A stretch of DNA of 64,000 nucleotides, from positions 62,001 to 126,000 of the forward strand of contig NZ_JAHBCL010000006.1 in the NCBI RefSeq assembly GCF_018390735.1, written 5' to 3'. Position numbers and translations under genes: made by a program. Source of the stretch: Fusibacter paucivorans (lineage in GTDB: Bacteria; Bacillota; Clostridia; Peptostreptococcales; Acidaminobacteraceae). Each line of letters opens with the position of its first letter. Positions within the stretch are counted from its first letter, which is position 1. The notes below the pieces were generated by a model that did not search any database, was not told the origin of the DNA, and saw only the letters and a program-made list of their open reading frames with translations. Below are positions 29,400-39,584 of the stretch, in pieces.

Positions 29400-29783
29400 C
29401 TAAATTGCACTATCTCCTATTTCACCCGTTCTCACGCGAATGACCTCAGCAACCGGCAGAACGAATATTTTACCGTCTCCCATGTTGCCGGTCTGATTGT
29501 GTTCAACAATAATGTTTACAACCGCATCGACGTCTTCGTCTTTGACAACCAGCGACATGATGCGCTTTGCAAAGAGTCTTTGACTTTCTGAAATGCTTTC
29601 CAGCGTTCTCGGCGGTGCTTCAATGCCATCGTCGATCACCTTCTCGAGCAATTCGAAATTCAAATTCTTTTTACCGCGTCCGAAGACTTTACGCCCTGTC
29701 ATAGAAGAGAATCCGGCTTCCGAAAGTGCATGAGCGGTATCATTGATGTTATGCATACGAATGATTGCCATAATTTCTTTCAC
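29400..29783 (-). CDS. nifI2: PII-like nitrogenase regulator NifI2
   Basis: MKEIMAIIRMHNINDTAHALSEAGFSSMTGRKVFGRGKK...GDGKIFVLPVAEVIRVRTGEIGDSAI; between nifI1 and nifD. Confidence 0.9.
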   Translation of the reverse strand: MKEIMAIIRMHNINDTAHALSEAGFSSMTGRKVFGRGKKNLNFELLEKVIDDGIEAPPRTLESISESQRLFAKRIMSLVVKDEDVDAVVNIIVEHNQTGNMGDGKIFVLPVAEVIRVRTGEIGDSAI

Positions 29784-29796
29784 GAGTTGCCTCCTT

Positions 29797-30120
29797 CTAA
29801 GCTTCTACTTCTCCCGAGCTGATGGTAATTGCCTTTTCAACGTCAGTCACAAAAATCTTACCATCTCCGAAAGTACCTTCACCTGTCTTTGCATTTTTAA
29901 TAATGAGTTTTATAATCTCATCTGAATCTTCCGCCTTACAGACGATCATCAGGAGTTCTTTTTCTAGCTGTTCATAATAGACATTGCCTACTTTGACGCC
30001 TCTCTGGCGACCGCGCCCGACGACGTCCATCTTTGTAACCGAGCTATATCCTGCTTCCTGCAGTTCATTGAGAACCTTTGAGACCTTTTCAGGTCTGATG
30101 ATTGCTCTGATCATTTTCAT
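29797..30120 (-). CDS. nifI1: PII-like nitrogenase regulator NifI1
   Basis: MKMIRAIIRPEKVSKVLNELQEAGYSSVTKMDVVGRGRQRGVKVG...GTFGDGKIFVTDVEKAITISSGE. Confidence 0.9.
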   Translation of the reverse strand: MKMIRAIIRPEKVSKVLNELQEAGYSSVTKMDVVGRGRQRGVKVGNVYYEQLEKELLMIVCKAEDSDEIIKLIIKNAKTGEGTFGDGKIFVTDVEKAITISSGEVEA

Positions 30121-30251
30121 AATGGTTGTATCCCCCTTTTGATTTTGATGTAATCTTTCTGCTTCATCACTCCGCCACCGTGTCGATGTTTTAAACCGAT
30201 TTTTACCATCTAAAACACGATCGACTGCAACTAATTGAATATTGATTCATT

Positions 30252-30286
30252 GAATAGCGCATCGAGTGGTTCGTACACCGCTATTC
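30252..30286 (-). other. stem-loop between nifH and nifI1
   Basis: GAATAGCG...CGCTATTC perfect 8-bp stem, no U-tract. Confidence 0.6.
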
Positions 30287-30298
30287 GCTAATTTGCCA

Positions 30299-31132
<834 letters not shown>

Positions 31133-31155
31133 TCATCGCGGCCAGCAAGTTTGGT

Positions 31156-31200
31156 TAATAAAAAAAGGCGCTCGTTTACGCAATAAACGAAAGCGCCTTT
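31156..31200 (-). terminator. proximal intrinsic terminator/attenuator T2 in nifH leader
   Basis: Reverse strand AAAGGCGCTTTCGTTTATTGCGTAAACGAGCGCCTTTTTTTATT located between promoter and nifH. Confidence 0.85.
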
Positions 31201-31255
31201 GCCTTGAAGCCTTTAATTGTGTGACCTATCACCCTGTGCGTGAAAACTCGACCTT

Positions 31256-31309
31256 TAAAAAAAACAGCACCTTCCTCCCAATTGGTTATATAGGAAAAAG
31301 GCGCCGCTG
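31256..31309 (-). terminator. distal bulged hairpin with U8 tract (T1) in nifH leader
   Basis: Reverse strand CAGCGGCGCCTTTTTCCT-(loop)-AGGAAGGTGCTG-TTTTTTTT. Confidence 0.6.
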
Positions 31310-31427
31310 CCGTTTCTGATCTCATTATCATTTACTTGTCATTATCTGCTTGTCGTGAACTGTATGTTTTTTTGAACACATGGTCAAGTTTTCCTCGCAG
31401 CTTGTTGATATGTCTTATTATTTGTGT

Positions 31428-31456
31428 ATTCTAGCATAGAGTAAAATCCATAGCAA
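31428..31456 (-). promoter_or_regulatory. sigma-A promoter of the nif operon
   Basis: Reverse strand TTGCTA-N17-TAGAAT. Confidence 0.7.
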
Positions 31457-31697
31457 GTTTTTTTGAAAGTACAAAATGATAATATTTTGAAGTTTTCTGT
31501 TTTTCCAATGCTTAACGCCAAAAAACTTTTTTTGAATTTTCAGTAAACTTCCAACTGTCCTATGCAAAAAATAAAATCGCCCGAACAATTTCGCATCATC
31601 GCAGCATATTGTTCAGGCATATATGTTTTGCTTTTCAAATACAAACAGACTTGTTTCATTCGGTTCATTTAACGTATTTTTCAATCAGTATCCTTTA

Positions 31698-32609
31698 TCA
31701 GCTTTCTTCAACCACCATCGGTCTCTTTTTCATTTTCAGCATCAAATACTGCTCACGTGTAAAAATAACGAGGCCGATCCATATAAAGATAAATGCCAAT
31801 AATGCATTGAGATCAAATGGCTCGTGAAAAACGAAAATACCTAAGAAAAGCGAAATTGTCGGTGCAATATACTGTAAAAAGCCAACGATACTTAACGGCA
31901 GCCGCTTCGTACCCTCAGCATACAATAAAATCGGAACTGCTGTCAAAATTCCGCTAATGGCAATCATCCCCCAATAAAATGGCGGCAAGTTGCCAACAAT
32001 ACCAGCACCGGACGTTTCGACTTTTATCAAATAAATCAAACTTGGCACACCAATGATCAACGTTTCAATGCCAAATCCCTCTACAGATGAAAATTGCGAT
32101 TTCTTTTTTAAAAGACCATAGATCGCAAAAGAAAATGCCAACAGCAGCGCAACATAAGGGATTCTCCCATAAGTTAACGTTTTATAGACAACGCCGACAG
32201 CTGCAAAACCAATACCGATTTTCTGCATTTTCGTTAAATTTTCCTTGAAGAACACTCTCCCAAAGAATGTTAGCACCAACGGATTAATATAATAACCCAA
32301 ACTGGTCTCAAGAACATAGCCATTGTTGACGCCCCATATAAAGCCCATCCAGTTCGCAGAAATGAAAAACGCAGGCCCTATCGTCATCAAAAGATGCTTT
32401 GGCTGCCGTGCAAGCTGAAAAAACGCCTTTAACTGCCCCTTAAAACTTAGCAATATGATAACGAGCACAAAAGACCACATGACGCGCTGTGCAAAAATCT
32501 CATAGGGTGATATAGCACTCACCCATTTCCAATATAACGGCAACAAACCCCAAATCACAAAAGCTGCGCTCCCCATCGCAAGCCCTTCTACATACCTCTT
32601 TTGATCCAT
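31698..32609 (-). CDS. rarD: EamA/RarD family transporter
   Basis: RYVEGLAMGSAAFVIWGLLPLYWKWVSAISPYEIFAQRVMWSF, TSLGYYINPLVLTFFGRVFFKENLTK. Confidence 0.9.
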   Translation of the reverse strand: MDQKRYVEGLAMGSAAFVIWGLLPLYWKWVSAISPYEIFAQRVMWSFVLVIILLSFKGQLKAFFQLARQPKHLLMTIGPAFFISANWMGFIWGVNNGYVLETSLGYYINPLVLTFFGRVFFKENLTKMQKIGIGFAAVGVVYKTLTYGRIPYVALLLAFSFAIYGLLKKKSQFSSVEGFGIETLIIGVPSLIYLIKVETSGAGIVGNLPPFYWGMIAISGILTAVPILLYAEGTKRLPLSIVGFLQYIAPTISLFLGIFVFHEPFDLNALLAFIFIWIGLVIFTREQYLMLKMKKRPMVVEES

Positions 32610-32936
32610 CGCCTCTCCTTATGTCTCCGTCATTAATGATATATGACAATATATGTAAGGAAATCGCATCATTACTTTTAGTTGATCCGTCACTGCAATC
32701 TGTTGAATTTTCACCTAAGGAAAATAATATGTATTGTCGTAAAAGGATTAAATTTGTATGATGCATTTCCCCATGTAAATAGCTTGATGCATTATACCAT
32801 TTTTTCTACTAGATGAAAACACTCGTTTGCCTCCACTTAAGTATCGTTACCACTTTTCTATGGATCATTAATGATTTCAATCACTTGGCAATAATGAATT
32901 CTTTCTATAATATAGTGTCTATTAATTATTTCTATA

Positions 32937-32980
32937 AAAAACGCCGGATATTACTTGATCATGGTAACACCCGGCGTTTT
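32937..32980 (-). terminator. terminator of dha/PTS operon
   Basis: AAAACGCCGG...CCCGGCGTTTT hairpin with T-tract on minus strand. Confidence 0.8.
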
Positions 32981-33071
32981 GATTCGCTTCATCTATTTTC
33001 TTTTAATTCATCCTTGGCGATCTGTTTTATTCAGACAGCACGTGCTAAATTTATGTTTCAGTTGGCTTACT

Positions 33072-34064
33072 TCACTGAACAAGCGCAGGCGTATTGGCTT
33101 CAGCCAATAGCAATTCTTTTAATTCTGCATCAAGTTTGATAACAGAGATTGAAAAACCAGCCATTTCAAGTGATGTCATATAGTTCCCAACATACGTTTT
33201 GGCAATCTTAATGCCTTTTTCTTTCATGACTTCTGAAACACGAAGATTCGCAACGTAGAGTTCCATTGTTGGCGTACCGCCTAAGCCGTTCACCATAACT
33301 GCAACTTCATCATCAGCTGCAAGTGATATATCATCAAAAATCTTTTGGAGCAAGTGATCAACGATTTCATTTGCTGTTTTAAGCGTTTCACGATGCGTTC
33401 CCGGTTCACCATGAATACCCATGCCGATTTCAACTTCATTTTCAGCAAGTGTAAAGCTCGGTTTACCCGCAGCCGGAACAGTACAAGGGGACAACGCCAT
33501 ACCCATAGACCGTACATTAGTAATCACTTTTTCCGCAACAGCCTTGACTTCATCCAGTGAACCGCCCGCTTCAGCTTTGGCACCTGCAATTTTATGTACA
33601 AACAGTGTCCCGGCAATACCGCGTCTTCCCGTTGTCCATGTACTGTCTTCAACGGCAACATCATCGTTGACAACAACTTTTTCAACTTTAATACCGTCAG
33701 CTTCAGCCATTTCTGCTGCAATTTCAAAGTTCATGACATCGCCCGTATAATTTTTAATGACGAGCAAAACACCTTTTCCACCATCAACCGCTTTAACTGC
33801 TTCATAGACCTGATCCGGTGTTGGTGATGTAAACACGGCACCTGCAACAGCACCATCGAGCATTCCCTTACCGACGAATCCGCCATGGCTAGGCTCATGG
33901 CCGCTGCCGCCGCCACTGACGAGCGCCACTTTGTCTGTTGGGCCCTGAGCGCGCACGAGGACTTCAAAACCCTCTAAACGCTTCACGTGATTAGGATGTG
34001 CCGCAACAATACCTTTTAACATTTCATCAACGACGTTCTTTGGATCATTAATAATCTTTTTCAT
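33072..34064 (-). CDS. dhaK: dihydroxyacetone kinase subunit DhaK
   Basis: KIINDPKNVVDEMLKGIVAAHPNHVKRLEGFEVLVRA, LVSGGGSGHEPSHGGFVGKGMLDGAVAG. Confidence 0.95.
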   Translation of the reverse strand: MKKIINDPKNVVDEMLKGIVAAHPNHVKRLEGFEVLVRAQGPTDKVALVSGGGSGHEPSHGGFVGKGMLDGAVAGAVFTSPTPDQVYEAVKAVDGGKGVLLVIKNYTGDVMNFEIAAEMAEADGIKVEKVVVNDDVAVEDSTWTTGRRGIAGTLFVHKIAGAKAEAGGSLDEVKAVAEKVITNVRSMGMALSPCTVPAAGKPSFTLAENEVEIGMGIHGEPGTHRETLKTANEIVDHLLQKIFDDISLAADDEVAVMVNGLGGTPTMELYVANLRVSEVMKEKGIKIAKTYVGNYMTSLEMAGFSISVIKLDAELKELLLAEANTPALVQ

Positions 34065-35778
34065 GAATTTCCTCCTTAAGCTTTATCTTTTCAAGATAAT
34101 GCGTCAGACGCGCTCGGGTATCAACAGCGCTTCGACTCGCCAACACATCATCTAAAAGTACAGAATCAACTTTCAGTGACTTCATTAAATATTTTACTTT
34201 TAGAACAGAAGGGGCGCTCATGCTGAGTTCGTCAAATCCCATTGCCAGCAGTACGGGAAGCGCCAGCGGGTCACCTGCCATTTCACCGCACATGCCAATC
34301 CAAATGCCATTAGCATGCGCCGCTGCTGCTACCATATTTATCGCATACAGCACAGATGGATGAAAATAGTCATAGCGATCACTTATTTTCGGATTACCAC
34401 GGTCAACAGCAAGTGTATACTGAGTCAAATCGTTGGTGCCTACGGAAAAGAAATCAACGACTTTTGCCAGACGTTCTGCCTGCATGACCGCTGCCGGTGT
34501 TTCAATCATAATACCAACTTCAATTGCTTCATCAAATGGCATCCCTGCTGTTCTGAGTTCAGCCTTGGCTTCATCAATCAGCGCCTTTGAATCGAGTACT
34601 TCTGATTCGCTGATAATCATCGGCAGCATAATCGCAGCTTTACCATAGTGCGAAGCTCTTAAGATCGCACGAATTTGCGTTTTAAACAGTTCCGGTTTAT
34701 CAAGACAAATCCGAATGGCGCGCCACCCTAGAAACGGATTGGCTTCTTCGCCAATTTCAAGATAATCTGCCGGCTTGTCACCGCCAATATCAAGTGTTCG
34801 TATCACACATAAATGCGGTTTCGCACGCTCGACAACATAGCGATACGCTTCGAATTGTTCATCCTCATCAGGCGCTTTCGCTTTGCCCATAAAGACAAAC
34901 TCCGTCCGATAGAGTCCAACCCCTTCAGCACCATTTGCCTTCATCGAATCAATATCCGTTGGATTACCAACATTAATCGCCAATGGCAGATGCATTCCGT
35001 CTTTTAATACGCTAGGCTGATCAACAATGGCATCATACTGCTTTGCCATCGCTTTAATTGCCGCAACACGTTCTTGATAACGCACTTTTACGGTTTCATC
35101 CGGTGAAATAATTATTTCTCCCGTCTCACCGTCTACATAAACAGTCTCACCGTTTTCAATCGCATCAATGTGGTTTCCAAGCCCGACAACTGTTGGTATC
35201 CCTTTGGTCTTTGCAATGATAACCGCATGTGAAGTCGTGCTGCCCTGACCGAGTATAATCGCGCCAACATGTTCTGATGTCATATTGGCAACCATTGACG
35301 GTTCAATATCATCACCACACAGCACGTGATAGCCAACAGCAATATCCGGCGCAGAAATGCCAAGCATGATTCTCACCATTCGTTTGCCAATGTCAATAAC
35401 ATCCTTACTGCGTTCTTTCAAGTACTCATCTTCAATCGCGCCGAGCATTGCCGCCATTTCATTTGCAGCATCCATCACAGCGCGCGGCGCCGATAGGCCG
35501 CCGCTAATCTTTGCTTCTATAGAATCTGTCAGCATGACATCGGTTATCATAAGCAGATGTGCATTTAGCACATCTGCCTGCGTTTGATCCGTTGCATTTT
35601 TAATCAATTCTTCTATTTGACCAACCGCCGCCTGCGATGCCTGTTGATAGGCACTTTTCTCATCTTCAATTGTCGATACAGCATAGCGATCGAGTACACC
35701 TTCAATATCTTCTGATAATGTCATTACGCTTGCTAAACATACGCCGTCTACGACGCCTTTTCCCATAATCTGCTTCAT
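34048..35778 (-). CDS. ptsI: phosphoenolpyruvate-protein phosphotransferase (PTS enzyme I)
   Basis: GQGSTTSHAVIIAKTKGIPTVVGLG, GAEGVGLYRTEFVFMG, FFSVGTNDLTQYTLAVDRGN. Confidence 0.95.
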   Translation of the reverse strand: MKQIMGKGVVDGVCLASVMTLSEDIEGVLDRYAVSTIEDEKSAYQQASQAAVGQIEELIKNATDQTQADVLNAHLLMITDVMLTDSIEAKISGGLSAPRAVMDAANEMAAMLGAIEDEYLKERSKDVIDIGKRMVRIMLGISAPDIAVGYHVLCGDDIEPSMVANMTSEHVGAIILGQGSTTSHAVIIAKTKGIPTVVGLGNHIDAIENGETVYVDGETGEIIISPDETVKVRYQERVAAIKAMAKQYDAIVDQPSVLKDGMHLPLAINVGNPTDIDSMKANGAEGVGLYRTEFVFMGKAKAPDEDEQFEAYRYVVERAKPHLCVIRTLDIGGDKPADYLEIGEEANPFLGWRAIRICLDKPELFKTQIRAILRASHYGKAAIMLPMIISESEVLDSKALIDEAKAELRTAGMPFDEAIEVGIMIETPAAVMQAERLAKVVDFFSVGTNDLTQYTLAVDRGNPKISDRYDYFHPSVLYAINMVAAAAHANGIWIGMCGEMAGDPLALPVLLAMGFDELSMSAPSVLKVKYLMKSLKVDSVLLDDVLASRSAVDTRARLTHYLEKIKLKEEIHEKDY

Positions 35779-35781
35779 TGC

Positions 35782-36048
35782 CTACGCCTCGTTAAAATTA
35801 TTGCCGATTAGTGTATCAAAAGCCTGCATGGCATCTGCTTCATCCGGCCCATCTATTGTAAGTTCAATTGTCTGTCCCATTTTTGCGCCCAATGACATCA
35901 CCATCAATAAGCTCTTTGCATCTGCACGTTTTTCACCGGCAACAATCGTTACTTTGCTTTCATAAGCACCTGCAAGTTTTACCAGCTCAGCCGCTGGTCG
36001 AGCATGTATGCCCAATTTATTTCCTAATGTATATGATTTTTGAATCAA
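35782..36048 (-). CDS. ptsH: HPr phosphocarrier protein
   Basis: MIQKSYTLGNKLGIHARPAAELVKLAGAYESKVTI...DAKSLLMVMSLGAKMG; His15-type and Ser46-type sites present. Confidence 0.93.
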   Translation of the reverse strand: MIQKSYTLGNKLGIHARPAAELVKLAGAYESKVTIVAGEKRADAKSLLMVMSLGAKMGQTIELTIDGPDEADAMQAFDTLIGNNFNEA

Positions 36049-36057
36049 GATGTCCTC

Positions 36058-36450
36058 CTACAATTTCTGCATGGCTTTTGCCATTTCTGCAGCTGCTTTT
36101 ACTTCTGCCAGTGTTGCGCCAATAGAAGCTTGTACGGCAGCACTAATAGCGCCTTCAACAATTGGCGCATCAGCAATAACAACCCGTGCCGCCACTTCTG
36201 GCTCTATAAGTTCAAATGCGGTTTCTGTGCTGATAATGGCACTGCCTAAATCAACCAATACCAGTACGCCATCACCCGAATCAGCGGCTGCAACTGCTTC
36301 GCTAATGCGTATCGCATCTGTTCCAATACTTCCGTCTGTCATGCCGCCTGCTGCAATAATCTTCTGATTAGCACCTGCCATTTGACCCGCTAAGGTTTTA
36401 ATGCCCTCTGCAATCTGCTCGCTATGAGAGACAATGACAATTCCTACCAT
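36058..36450 (-). CDS. dhaM: dihydroxyacetone kinase phosphotransfer subunit DhaM (EIIA-Man-like)
   Basis: MVGIVIVSHSEQIAEGIKTLAGQM, DGVLVLVDLGSAIISTETAFEL. Confidence 0.92.
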   Translation of the reverse strand: MVGIVIVSHSEQIAEGIKTLAGQMAGANQKIIAAGGMTDGSIGTDAIRISEAVAAADSGDGVLVLVDLGSAIISTETAFELIEPEVAARVVIADAPIVEGAISAAVQASIGATLAEVKAAAEMAKAMQKL

Positions 36451-36463
36451 AACAACCTCCCGT

Positions 36464-37084
36464 TTACGCTTTTAAATACTTGGTTGCGGTCTCAAGCATT
36501 AATGTAAATGAAGTTGCACCCGGATCTTGATGTCCGATGCTTCGATCGCCCAAATAGCTGGCGCGGCCTTTCGTCGCACGTATTGTCTTTGTAAATTCAA
36601 TGCCTTCATTCGCTGCGGCACATGCCTTTTCAAGTCCTTCTACTACAGATAGACCTTCAGCAACCGCCTGTTTCAGCGCATCTTGTGCCGGCATCATAGC
36701 ATCAAGCATGGTTTTTTCACCTTTAACGGCTTTACCGCGGTCTTGGATACCTTTTATCGCAGCCGCGAGCATTACTTCTGCCTCTTCAAGCGTCAGTGTT
36801 TCTTTTCCTTGTGCTTCGGCACCTGCTCTCATAAATGCCGTTCCATATAATGGCCCGCTTGCGCCGCCTACAGTAGAAAGCAGTGTCATCCCTAATTTTT
36901 TAAGTGATGCACCAATATCTGTATCCTCTTCTGTAAATTTCGTAATAACCGCTTCAAAACCTCGATTCATGTTGATACCGTGGTCAGCATCACCGATAGC
37001 CCCATCAAGCTCTGTTAAAAAAGCTTCTTGACTTGATATGGTCTCTTGGAGTGCTTGGATCATCCCAAACAATGTTTTGCTCAT
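36464..37084 (-). CDS. dhaL: dihydroxyacetone kinase subunit DhaL
   Basis: LDGAIGDADHGINMNRGFEAV, GASGPLYGTAFMRAG, DRSIGHQDPGATSF; start placed at ATG 37084 (GGAGGTC SD). Confidence 0.93.
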   Translation of the reverse strand: MSKTLFGMIQALQETISSQEAFLTELDGAIGDADHGINMNRGFEAVITKFTEEDTDIGASLKKLGMTLLSTVGGASGPLYGTAFMRAGAEAQGKETLTLEEAEVMLAAAIKGIQDRGKAVKGEKTMLDAMMPAQDALKQAVAEGLSVVEGLEKACAAANEGIEFTKTIRATKGRASYLGDRSIGHQDPGATSFTLMLETATKYLKA

Positions 37085-37122
37085 AATTCGACCTCCATGT
37101 GATAGTGTTTGATTATAAAAAA

Positions 37123-37139
37123 AGCAAAATACATGCCAA
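37123..37139 (-). promoter_or_regulatory. sigma-54 promoter of dhaL operon
   Basis: Reverse strand TTGGCATGTATTTTGCT (TGGCAT-N5-TTGC), 40 bp upstream of dhaL. Confidence 0.8.
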
Positions 37140-37314
37140 CTTTTCAAAGCGTGTATTTTGCTACATTTAAACGTGAACGATTACTAATGTTTGGTGTTTT
37201 TCGGTTCTTTATTTTAAAGAGTTGGTAATATCTCCCCAAAAATGTATTGTGCATTAAGCCGATAAAATGCGCTTTTTGAAAAACAAGCGTCCTACACTCG
37301 ATCATCATCTGCGC

Positions 37315-39372
37315 TTAATCGATCAAATGGTATTTCTTTGCTTTTGCCGATACCGTTTTATGGTTAATACCCAGCGCCTTACCGGCAGCATTGCAGCTTC
37401 CATATTGAAGCAGTGCATGTTCAATAATTCGCTTTTCGTAGGTCTCCCACGACTCTACTTTTCCGGAACTGACTTCGACAATTTCTGCTGTTTGAATCTC
37501 TGAAGACGGCATGTGTTCAATGACATATGACGGCAAGTCCTTTAATGTCACCACATCGCCTTCCAACAGCAATAATGTTCTTTCCAGCAGATTCTCCAGT
37601 TCTCGAATATTGCCAGGCCAAGGGTAGCTTATCAACGCGTCCATTACGCTGCGCGCATAGGTGACTTTCGATTTTGAAAGTTCTTCACAAATACGTTTTG
37701 TAAATGTCTCCACCAGTATTGCGATATCTTCTTTACGTTCTCGAAGCGGCGGCAATAGAATGGGAATAACGTTTAAGCGATAATAGAGATCTTCTCGAAA
37801 ACTTCCCTCTTTAACCAAATCTTCCAGCCTGCGATTTGTCGCTGCGATAATGCGGATGTCCAATTTAATCGTCTCTTCACCGCCAACACGCTGAAATTCC
37901 CTATTTTGGACAACTCTTAGCAGTTTTACCTGCATGTTTTTATCCATTTCACCGATTTCATCCAGAAAAATGGTGCCATTGTTGGCGAGTTCAAACTTAC
38001 CATATTTCGTTTTATAAGCACCTGTAAAAGCACCTTTTTCATGACCAAACAATTCGCTTTCCATCAGTGTCGGCGGAATTGCCGCACAGTTGACTCGGAT
38101 AAACGGTTCACCTGCGCGATCGCTGGAATAGTGTATCGCCTCGGCCATTAATTCTTTGCCTGTTCCGCTTTCGCCATTGATCATGACGGTATAACGGCTC
38201 CCGGCCGCTTTAGAGGCAATCGCCATCGCATCCATTATCTTGCCCCCAGTTCCAATGATACGGTCAAATGCAGGGCCAATCTTTTTGGTACGTATGAGTT
38301 CTTCTTCAAGATAAGCTGCTTTGGCTGATACCTTGTGCAGTTTATCCACCAGTTCTTTCACTGCCGTAATATCTTTCACAACGGATAAAACGCCAGTGCC
38401 GCGACCATCTACAATAATGGGCGTCACATTGGCAATAATCTGTGTCCCATTGCTTTTCGTGGTAATGCCGCCGATTATTTTTCGCCCAGAGTTCAGCACT
38501 TTTGCACGATTGCCTTTCGGTGCCACTTCCATAACATTTTTGCCAATGAGATTTTCATAGCTCTCACCACAAATTTTTTGGTAAGCCGCGTTAATGTACG
38601 TAATGACTCCCGTTTGATTAATCACACAGATGCCGTCTTGAACGGTTTCAAGAATCAATTGATATTTTTCTTTGAGTTCTTTAATTTCGTTAAGTTCCCA
38701 AGAGATATGGACCAGTTTTGTAATATCTTCAAAAATACTGATCGCGCCTTTACACGATTGATCAATCATAATCGGCGTCACATTTGAAACAACGGTAAAT
38801 TGGCCAATGCGATTGGTATAGGCAATTTCGGGTTTGAGCGTCTTAACCACTTGAGGCAACCTCGAATTGGGCAGTACATCGAGAATCTTTTTGCCGATTA
38901 CCGAGCTTGCGGACATACCGAAGATTCGTTCGGCCTCGCTATTAAACATGATAATGTCTTCTTTTTCATTGATTACGACAAGACCATTCGCAATATGTTT
39001 AAAAATATTGTCTGCCGTCAGTAAATTATTCTGTAAGATATCGTCAATTTTATAAATGGCATTTGGATCGCCAAAAGAAAAGCCCCCCTCTAAAAAGCGT
39101 TTCATTTCATCAGACGCTTCATTCGCAAGCTCGCCATAAGTCACAAGTTCCAAAATGTCATTTGCCTTAATCCGCAATTCGATTAAGAGTAAAATACTGT
39201 CTAGCGGCACTTCTGAATAACCGTCTTTTTGCACTTTAAAAATGACGTTATACCGGTTCTGAAGTTCTCCGGCCTTATGTACGACCATCGCTGCAACACG
39301 GGCATGCATACCTTTTTCATGTCGAAAAGTTACTTCTGTTCGGATACTATCTTGCGTGATGGTGTTGAGCAT
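37315..39372 (-). CDS. sigma-54-dependent regulator with N-terminal HPr-like domain, two PAS domains, AAA+ and HTH
   Basis: IRTEVTFRHEKGMHARVAAMVVHKAGELQNRYNVIFKV...VPLDSILLLIELRIKANDILELV (HPr-like); two PAS; GESGTGKE, GAFTGA; NAAGKALGINHKTVSAKAK. Confidence 0.88.
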   Translation of the reverse strand: MLNTITQDSIRTEVTFRHEKGMHARVAAMVVHKAGELQNRYNVIFKVQKDGYSEVPLDSILLLIELRIKANDILELVTYGELANEASDEMKRFLEGGFSFGDPNAIYKIDDILQNNLLTADNIFKHIANGLVVINEKEDIIMFNSEAERIFGMSASSVIGKKILDVLPNSRLPQVVKTLKPEIAYTNRIGQFTVVSNVTPIMIDQSCKGAISIFEDITKLVHISWELNEIKELKEKYQLILETVQDGICVINQTGVITYINAAYQKICGESYENLIGKNVMEVAPKGNRAKVLNSGRKIIGGITTKSNGTQIIANVTPIIVDGRGTGVLSVVKDITAVKELVDKLHKVSAKAAYLEEELIRTKKIGPAFDRIIGTGGKIMDAMAIASKAAGSRYTVMINGESGTGKELMAEAIHYSSDRAGEPFIRVNCAAIPPTLMESELFGHEKGAFTGAYKTKYGKFELANNGTIFLDEIGEMDKNMQVKLLRVVQNREFQRVGGEETIKLDIRIIAATNRRLEDLVKEGSFREDLYYRLNVIPILLPPLRERKEDIAILVETFTKRICEELSKSKVTYARSVMDALISYPWPGNIRELENLLERTLLLLEGDVVTLKDLPSYVIEHMPSSEIQTAEIVEVSSGKVESWETYEKRIIEHALLQYGSCNAAGKALGINHKTVSAKAKKYHLID

Positions 39373-39540
39373 AAAACCTCCTATGGTGATTATGTCATTA
39401 TTGTATCACATCTTGCCTAAAGTCGCATTTTGACGTCTGGTAATATTTCATCTAATTGAGAAAACTTTTTCTCAGCCTTACAAAGTCTCCTATGTGGCAA
39501 ACGGCTGTTCATCACCATCACGCCCCTCAGATAAAATTTG

Positions 39541-39577
39541 ATAAAAAAAATCGGTCATTCAATCCGACCGATTTTTT
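39541..39577 (-). terminator. terminator of carbonic anhydrase gene
   Basis: AAAAATCGGTC...GACCGATTTTTT hairpin. Confidence 0.8.
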
Positions 39578-39584
39578 GGCCTAT

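Noticed and set aside
26406-29400. Alternative (V or Fe-only) nitrogenase
   Set aside because: nifD and nifK are immediately adjacent with no delta-subunit gene, and the sequence motifs fit the Mo-type group.
31210-31245. Minus-strand UUUUCACGCACAGGGUGAUAGG in the nifH leader, reminiscent of the start of a c-di-GMP-I (GEMM) riboswitch
   Set aside because: The second conserved half (GGGACGCAAAGCC... and GNRA/tetraloop-receptor parts) is missing; only the short CACGCACAGGG string matches.
36464-37147. Extended N-terminus of DhaL from 37147
   Set aside because: Would translate through the sigma-54 promoter; SD and homology place the start at 37084.
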